A DNA stretch of 52,166 bases from Acanthamoeba lenticulata (taxonomy: Eukaryota > Discosea > Longamoebia > Acanthamoebidae): contig NAVB01000301.1 in the NCBI GenBank assembly GCA_002179805.1, positions 1-52,166 on the forward strand, in the 5' to 3' direction. Position 1 is the first letter of the stretch. Each line of letters starts with the position of its first letter. Both the position numbers and the translations under genes were made by a program. Below are positions 46,421 to 52,166 of the stretch, piece after piece. The notes beneath the pieces are model-generated. The model saw only the letters and a list, made by a program, of their open reading frames with translations, made no database searches and was not told where the DNA came from.

Positions 46421-46649
46421 CGCCCTCTCTCTTGTCTTTATTTGTAATGTACCGAAACAGTCCACAACTTGGGGATGGTTTGACGTCAAAAACGCTTGTA
46501 GAACAACATCATGTTGCCGTCAACGAAGGGATGGAAAGTAGAGAACATTGCCAGGCTCGGGGAGCACGAGCAGGTAATCCTTTGTACAAGCTTAAGAGCA
46601 AAACATATACGTGATGCTCCTTCTCGTAGACTCTACCGCTCCCTTTACT

Positions 46650-49600
46650 TTAGCCGAAGCGCGCGGCAAGAAAGGAGAAGAGATCGAGGCTGCCCTGCGA
46701 GTCCTCCATGAGTTCCGCATACTCTGCGATGGCCTCGTACACGTCTCCCACCTGTGTTGTTGTGCCAACCAGACCGTCACTGTCAAAAACTACATCCTGG
46801 CAAAGTATGATTTCGACATGTCCGTACGGTGGCATTCTGGCTAAGGAGGAGGCTGTGCGTCTCGCAGAGTCGTTGGGCGAACGCGTCATCCCCAAACGTA
46901 AAGTACAACATCTGCCGCCCAGTTGTTATCTCGTGAGCTCGACGCGAGAAGGCGGACAGGAGGGGGGGGGGGAAGAAGGCAAACACGCACGTCGCGCTGG
47001 GCGAGCGAGGCGGCCATCAGCTGGATGAGGCTCTTGAGTTCCTTCGTGCCTCCGAACGCGCCACACCCCTGTCCCGCGCTCCCGTCAGCTCGTGCAAAAA
47101 GGGCTATGCCCGTGTGTAGAACCAGTGGAGGGAACGATCGCCACGCACCCAGTGGCCGGTGGAGATGATGGGCAGTGAGGACGCGCCGCGACGGGATCGC
47201 GTGACCTCGCCATTGTCGTCGTTTTCTTCATCGGACAGGAAGCCACAGTAGGCCTTGTTAAGCTCACGTTCCACGTTGCGTTGCAGGAACTCACCAGAGG
47301 CGCCGCCCCACCGCGAAAACTCGAGCGCGTCAATCGCCACGATTGTCGTTCTGGATTCGTAACGTGAAAACGTAATTTGTATGAGCCACTGCGCTTGACC
47401 CCAGAGGGGTGGGTTGGGGTGGGGAGAAATCCTATACCGCATCCGCCCAAAGTCGTCGCGCGGCGTGGTGTCCCTGTTGTGCGTGTGCGACCAGCAGGCG
47501 TGAGCGCTACAGCGTAATAACAGAGAATAAAAGCAAAAGAAAAGAAAAAAAGAATGTGTACGTGTGATTGCCGGCGAAGCAGAACGAGTCGCTGTAGCCA
47601 GTGTAGTTGTTGAATCGCTCGGACCCCATCATCACCAGACACTGCGCCAACCGCGCAGAACGTCATTCAGGGTGTAGAGTCAGCCAAGCGTACGCGCCAA
47701 CGAGACGGGCAAGAGGAGAGTGCGCACTTCGTTATCGTCAAATTCGGCGCAGAAGAGTCGTGCGACGATCAGCTCAGGGCTGCGGAACAGAGGATAAGAA
47801 GAGAAACGGTGAGCCTCGTCTGTGGGAGCACAAAGAAACAACTAGGAGCACGCGAGACTCGCTCACCTGATGAGGAAGCGAATTTCCTCTTGTACACATC
47901 CCTAACGGAGAGAGAACGTAATGACTCGTGAGACAAGTCAGAAGTGGCGGGAAAGGAGAGGAGAACGAGCGGGAACACGTACTCGGCTTAGAACGCCGCC
48001 GCCGATCAATCTGTTGGCAAAGTCCACCTCTGATATCAGGAGAAAAGAAAACACATGAGGCAAGTGCTCGATGCACAAACGATGTGGAGGAAATCGTAAG
48101 GCCGCACCCAATCCCCCGACTGGAGTATCGTCTTCGATCGTGCCTTCGGAGTGAACTACAAAAAGATGAAAAACGACAACATTAGGTTCCTCAAGTTGCA
48201 CACAAGAACGCGAACAAGACAGAGGGCAAGAAGAGCGCAAGCGCGTGGGTAGGTACCAGTGAGTTGTCGGAGAGGCGCCCTGCAGGTTCTCCAATCTGGG
48301 AAGCTGCGAAGCACCCGACGATGGAAGGAGACGTTCCCGGCTAGGGCTGCGCCACAACGGTCCCATCAATGCACGTTCCACAACCATGACTACGAGAGAA
48401 GAGGAAGAAGAGGGACATGTTGGTTGGACGCACAATGGTTGGAGATGCGATGGAAGTAGTTGAGGATGCACTGAAGCTTGCCCAAACGCTGACCAGTCAT
48501 GGGGCTCATGAAGAGGTCGCTGAAGTTGATACTTGGATATTTTTGGCCCACTGCCTTTTCGCCCATCTTCGTGCTGTGCGCCCAAAAGAAGCTTCGGGGT
48601 GAGGCTGCGTGGGGCAGGCGAGCGAACAGCAAGAGAGAGGAGAAGGTGTCTGCATACTTGCGCCCGGGGAAGGTGCAGAAGAACGCATTGGCCAAGAGGC
48701 ACGCGATCTGCTTTTGGCCGAGCATGACCACCTTGTCCGTTTGCTTTTCCAAAAACTCGATGGGGTCGGGGCAGATCTCCTGCGCAGCAAGCACCGGTTG
48801 GTGGCCGTTCAAGAAGAGACAGAAAAAGAAGAGGAAGAGAAGAAGGAGGGAAAACCAAAAGGAGGAGGCTTACTTTGGTCGAGAGGACGAGGTCGATCAT
48901 GAAAGGAAGCGTGGAGCCGAAGAAGAGTCTTCGCTCATCGTTGCTGCAATGCTCGGCAAAGAAGGCATGAAGGCCTCCGAAGCTCCACTTATTCTAAGGC
49001 GCACCGAGTGCCAAAGTAAGGATGAGTGGCGTAAGCACGGCATGCGGAACGAGCAGCGCTAACGAACCCGATAAGACGGATTAAAGCTGAGAATGGCTTC
49101 TTCAAGGCCGTACGAGTCAACGATCGATTGTTGGAGCATCGTTTGGATCAATTCCCACTTGCTCTCGCGCTGATGAGGCAGGAAAAGTGTGAAGAGACGA
49201 AATCGTGATAAGTAGACAGCTTGGTGGGAGGCTGCGTGCAGGTACGAACCGCTTGGTAGCTGGCACCTCCACCCCAGGAAGTCGAGGGCATGTGGATGTT
49301 CTTGGGTGAGCATGGCATTCGCACATGCTGCTTATCCCTGAAGAGAAGAGGAAGAGATTAGTCGACGCTGATTGACGTCTCCTCAACGCAAGGTAAGAAG
49401 GTCTCGTACCATCGATCGATGTAGTGGCTGTCGAGCGTGATGCGAGAGGGAGCGTGCGGGCTTCGGCCCCTCAACGATGAGCTGGACGACTGGTCCTGTG
49501 TGCACGCTTCAGTCACGGGTTGTTCACTTGGCCAGCGTCTGGGGCGGACGCGTACCCGTTCACGCGCGTGCCACTCGCTGTTGCCTTGTAGGCGCTGCTC

Positions 49601-50245
49601 CTGCCGTGGCTCGACCAGAGGCGCACTAGCGCCATGCTGAGGTCGTTGCTCAGAGGCGGCAGTGGACTTGTGCTCGCCCCGTGCCGCACGAAGCCACCAG
49701 GCCTCTTTGCGTGCGGGCACGTTGAAAGGAGTAGAATCGCGTGGAGAGGCCGAGGTGGTAGAAGTGGAAGAAGTGTAAGGCTTGGCCGTGGCCGTGCTGT
49801 GTGAGGGGGAAGAAGAAGAAGAAGAAGAGGAACTGCTGTGTCGTGGAGCGCCAAAGTAGTGTTCGATCGACTTTTGCTTCTTGAGAGAGGTTCCCGAAGC
49901 AGGTTTGGAGGAAGAAGAAAGCTTGGCTTCACTTTCTTCTTCGGCAACAATGGCGTTAGGGGACGACTTACGCTTCCGAGACATCAAGAACGGAGGTGGC
50001 CTGGAAAGAGAGGAAGCGTTCTGAGCCGGTGAACTGCGATTGGCTCGAGTAGTGGATGAACCCTCTTGTTGCGCCGGCTTTGTCTTGGAAGATGAAGGAA
50101 ACGATGACGCAGGAGGTATTACCGGCTTCCTCTTTCCCTCCTTGGCTTTCTTGTGTTGATCCTCGAGTTGTTGTGCCAATAGAAGGTAGTCATCATCAGG
50201 GGACATGATCCAAGTTAAATCATCTTCATTTTCCATTCGTTTCAT
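46650..50245 (-). CDS. PARG: Poly(ADP-ribose) glycohydrolase with N-terminal PIP box
   Basis: PARG removes poly(ADP-ribose) chains from proteins. The N-terminal 280 residues are Ser-rich and disordered, with basic clusters (SRKRKSS) and QKSIEHYF, an exact PCNA-interacting peptide, at 49876-49853. The catalytic region is complete: W-DKQHVRMPCSPKN (from 49339), WELIQTMLQQSIVDSYGLEE, QIACLLANAFFCTFPGRK, VDFANRLIGGGVLSR then GCVQEEIRF (the GGG-x6-8-QEE signature with the two catalytic Glu), NNYTGYSDSF, ELNKAYCGFLSDEE, HW-GCGAFGG and MLYFTFGDDAF. The last exon reads VGDVYEAIAEYAELMEDSQG and stops at 46650. It has about 15 exons; all junctions checked between 49400 and 46650 keep frame. It is head to head with the actin-bundling gene, 185 bp apart. 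Confidence 0.95.
49853..49876 (-). other. PIP-box motif within PARG
   Basis: Eight codons encode Q-K-S-I-E-H-Y-F, matching the PCNA-interacting peptide QxxΨxxθθ at every anchor. It is preceded by basic residues (KK) and lies in the disordered N-terminal part. Confidence 0.8.
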
Positions 50246-50430
50246 CGCTATCTTTGAGCCCCTTCGAGTGTGGCTTGCATCTTTTTGCTAACGGCTGTAT
50301 TCCTCGAATAAATTGAATTACACTGAAGTTTTCCATTGTCGGCAACAAACAACCAATTAATTTATTTGTTCAACAAGGAGCTCTTCTCGTGGGCCTTGAG
50401 CAAACCTCGATCCACACACAGCAATACAAG

Positions 50431-51510
50431 ATGTCCCTCCCCGGTGCCAACGACAAGGAAAAGCTTGAGCATCTTTGCACCAAGACGTACAAAGAGCAGG
50501 CCATCTGGTTTCTTAATGCCTTCTGGGGCGATTTGGCTGGTGAGGCCGAGAAGTTGTGGCAGTTTGTGAATAAGTGCGCTGAGCTCAACCAAGAGAAGAA
50601 GGTTGACGGCTCGGATCTTGATGAGTTCCAGGCGCACCGCTTCCTTGAGCTCTTCAAGGAGACGATGACCGTGCAGGCCATGCGAGACAAGCTGCGCTCG
50701 ACCGGCGCCATTCAAACGGGTCAAGTGGCCAAGCGCGTGCCGCTCACTCACATCCTCATCTTCAAGTACAACATCGACTGGAAGTACCTTGTTAACGCGA
50801 TTCAGGTGCGCCGGCTCAGACTGCACTTGAAGCCGCTGAAATTGTTCTCACCTCGAGAGATAATGAAATTGTAGGGAAGCAAAGAAGAAATCACCAAGGC
50901 GCAGCGCATGCTCGATGAGGTGCACAAGGCCTTCGTTGAATCCAATGCTCGCGCTACGGAGGCAGCTGAGGCTGTTCGCGAGGCCTCGGCTCGTGAAGCC
51001 GACGCCCGCTCGCGTGAGGAAGAGCTGAGAGCCGCCAAGGCCGAGCTCGAAGTGGCCCTCAATGAGCTTAAGGCCCAAGAGGAGGCCTACAACAACAAGA
51101 CCGAGGAGCTCAAGAGGCGCAGCGAGGAGGGCGGCGTCGTCCAGCGCAACAAGGCCAAGAACGAGCTCGCTCAGCACCTCGGCGAGGACCCCCTCCCGCT
51201 TCGCAAGGCCAAGATTACGCAGGAGGCCGCCGTCAAGAAGGCCGAGCGCGCCGCTCAGGCTGCCCAGGAGGCCGCTAAGCAGGCAGCTGCTGCCCGAGGC
51301 AAGGCCGAAGAGGCCCAGGCCGCAGCTGAGGCCGCCGTCGACGAGGCGCGGGCCCGCGTCGCGGAAGCTGAGGAGTACCTCGAGAAGGCCAAGAAGTCCA
51401 TGCCCGAGGGCGGCGTGTGGTGGCTCGAAAAGGAGCTGCACGAGGCCAAGGCCTTCCTGCCCAAGAGCAAGGGCGGCTACAACAAGCGCGAAGGCGCCGT
51501 GGCCCAGTGA
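50431..51510 (+). CDS. Calcium-regulated actin-bundling protein, 34-kDa family
   Basis: Two exons (50431-50805, 50875-51510) sum to 337 codons, 336 residues. The N-terminal half resembles the Dictyostelium 34-kDa actin-bundling protein (YKEQAIWFLNAFWGDLAGEA, FLELFKETM). The segment KVDGSDLDEFQAHRF may be a degenerate EF-hand loop. From residue 126 a long Ala/Glu/Lys-rich coiled coil runs to about 310 (TKAQRMLDEVHKAF and on). The family's terminal GGVWWLEKELHEAK motif is present. These proteins cross-link actin filaments in cortex and filopodia, in a calcium-inhibited way. The intron falls between the globular and coiled parts. The protein is longer than the Dictyostelium one because of the extended coiled coil. 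Confidence 0.88.
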
Positions 51511-51619
51511 GCTGTGCTCCTCTTCCCGCCTGTACCGTTACATCGCATAAGAAATTTATTTCTCACACCATTTCCTCTGACGTGTCTGGGTGTTGAGTTT
51601 TCCCGGCATCCAGTGTCCC

Positions 51620-51673
51620 ATTGGTCTACTTCCAGAAAGCACAAAGAAAACCGAAAAGCCGTTTACGATTGGC
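51620..51673 (-). promoter_or_regulatory. Two inverted CCAAT boxes upstream of histone H2B
   Basis: ATTGG occurs at 51620-51624 and ATTGGC at 51668-51673, 96 and 149 bp before the H2B ATG. Paired CCAAT boxes are common in histone promoters. A weak TATA-like GGATAAAG lies near 51704. Confidence 0.4.
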
Positions 51674-51768
51674 TACTTGGGTGTCCGTTTTTCGGACCGA
51701 GCGGATAAAGGGAGGGCGGGTCGCCATCATTGTTATTCTACCAACTCTCACAAAGCAGCAAAGAGAAA

Positions 51769-52166
51769 ATGTCGTCCACTCCCAAGAAGACCGGTGGCAA
51801 GGCTCCCGCCTCCAAGAAGCCCGCCGAGACCGTCGAGGGCGCCGAGAAGAAGGCCGCCCCGAAGAAGGCCCCCGCCACCAAGAAGGTGGGCGTCAAGAAG
51901 GCCGCCGGTGAGGGCGCCAGCAAGAAGTCCAAGGGTGCCGCCAAGAAGAACTACGCCTCGTACTCGACCTTCATCTACAAGGTGCTCAAGCAGGTCCACC
52001 CGGACACTGGTATCTCGAACAAGGCCATGGCCATCATGAACTCGTTCGTCAACGACATCTTCGAGAGGATCGCCCTCGAGGCTGGCCGTCTTGCGCGCTA
52101 CAACAAGAGGAACACCATCAGCTCGCGCGAGATTCAGACTGCCGTCCGTCTCCTCCTCCCTGGTGA
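51769..52166 (+). CDS. Histone H2B, truncated by right edge
   Basis: The ATG at 51769 starts an intronless frame that is open for 132 codons to the end of the window. The N-terminal tail is Lys/Ala/Pro-rich ([32 protein letters not shown]) and longer than the animal H2B tail. The histone fold is highly conserved: [40 protein letters not shown] and [18 protein letters not shown]. The missing end should hold the alphaC helix with the ubiquitinated Lys. H2B is a nucleosome core subunit. The high use of C-ending codons and lack of introns fit a highly expressed replication gene. Confidence 0.98.
   Translation, partial: MSSTPKKTGGKAPASKKPAETVEGAEKKAAPKKAPATKKVGVKKAAGEGASKKSKGAAKKNYASYSTFIYKVLKQVHPDTGISNKAMAIMNSFVNDIFERIALEAGRLARYNKRNTISSREIQTAVRLLLPG

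Noticed and set aside
1..52166. Mobile element, CRISPR array, prophage or defence system
   Set aside because: No transposase, integrase, reverse transcriptase, terminal repeats or regularly spaced repeats were seen; all large genes are spliced eukaryotic genes.

Overview
The window is eukaryotic nuclear DNA and fits a free-living amoeba of the Acanthamoeba type. Coding regions are GC-rich. Almost every gene is cut by many short introns of about 50-100 nt, which are more AT-rich. Genes lie on both strands with gaps that are often under 200 bp. The content is eukaryotic: TFIID and PAF1 transcription factors, a gamma-tubulin complex subunit, PARG, signal peptidase, an ERGIC protein, an actin-bundling protein of the amoebozoan 34-kDa type, and histone H2B. 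The organism is inferred from gene content and style, not proved. I rebuilt gene models by joining exons by eye at GT-AG sites (a few GC-AG). For most multi-exon genes the exons sum to an exact multiple of three.

Layout, left to right: a zinc-ribbon/coiled-coil/PX protein (-, runs off the left edge); a secreted gluconolactonase-like protein with an unusual coiled-coil and Asp/Tyr-rich tail (+); an ankyrin protein with a mitochondrial-type N-terminus (-); an F-box/JmjC JMJD6-like oxygenase (+); a secreted protein of unknown family (+); a maltose O-acetyltransferase-like enzyme (-); a 1566-residue ankyrin/SAM scaffold (+); an acid-ceramidase/NAAA-type amidase (-); TAF2 (-); an unknown 199-residue protein (+); PAF1 (-); a very large RanBP2-finger/F-box/propeller/helical protein (+) followed by a decayed copy of its own 3' end; an ERGIC/Erv41-46 protein (+); an 86-residue unknown protein (-); a mitochondrial-type tRNA(Ile)-lysidine synthase (+); SEC11 (+); a 101-residue membrane protein (+); a basic nuclear-looking protein (-); GCP4 (+); PARG with a canonical PIP box (-); a calcium-regulated actin-bundling protein (+); and histone H2B (+, cut by the right edge).

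This is ordinary housekeeping chromosome rather than a mobile or defence island. I see no transposon, CRISPR array, rRNA or convincing tRNA. Several genes share a theme (TAF2, PAF1, JMJD6-like, PARG, GCP4, H2B: transcription, chromatin and cell cycle), but they are not an operon. Many are arranged head to head with start codons 57-190 bp apart, so shared promoters are likely. Two of these gaps carry E2F-type sites.

The most notable points are: a 5' splice-site consensus of GTRCG (C at intron position 4) with three GC-AG introns that all begin GCACGT; the large F-box gene, which has two possible 36-37-nt introns and a degraded tandem duplicate; the gluconolactonase fusion; and the PIP box in PARG.
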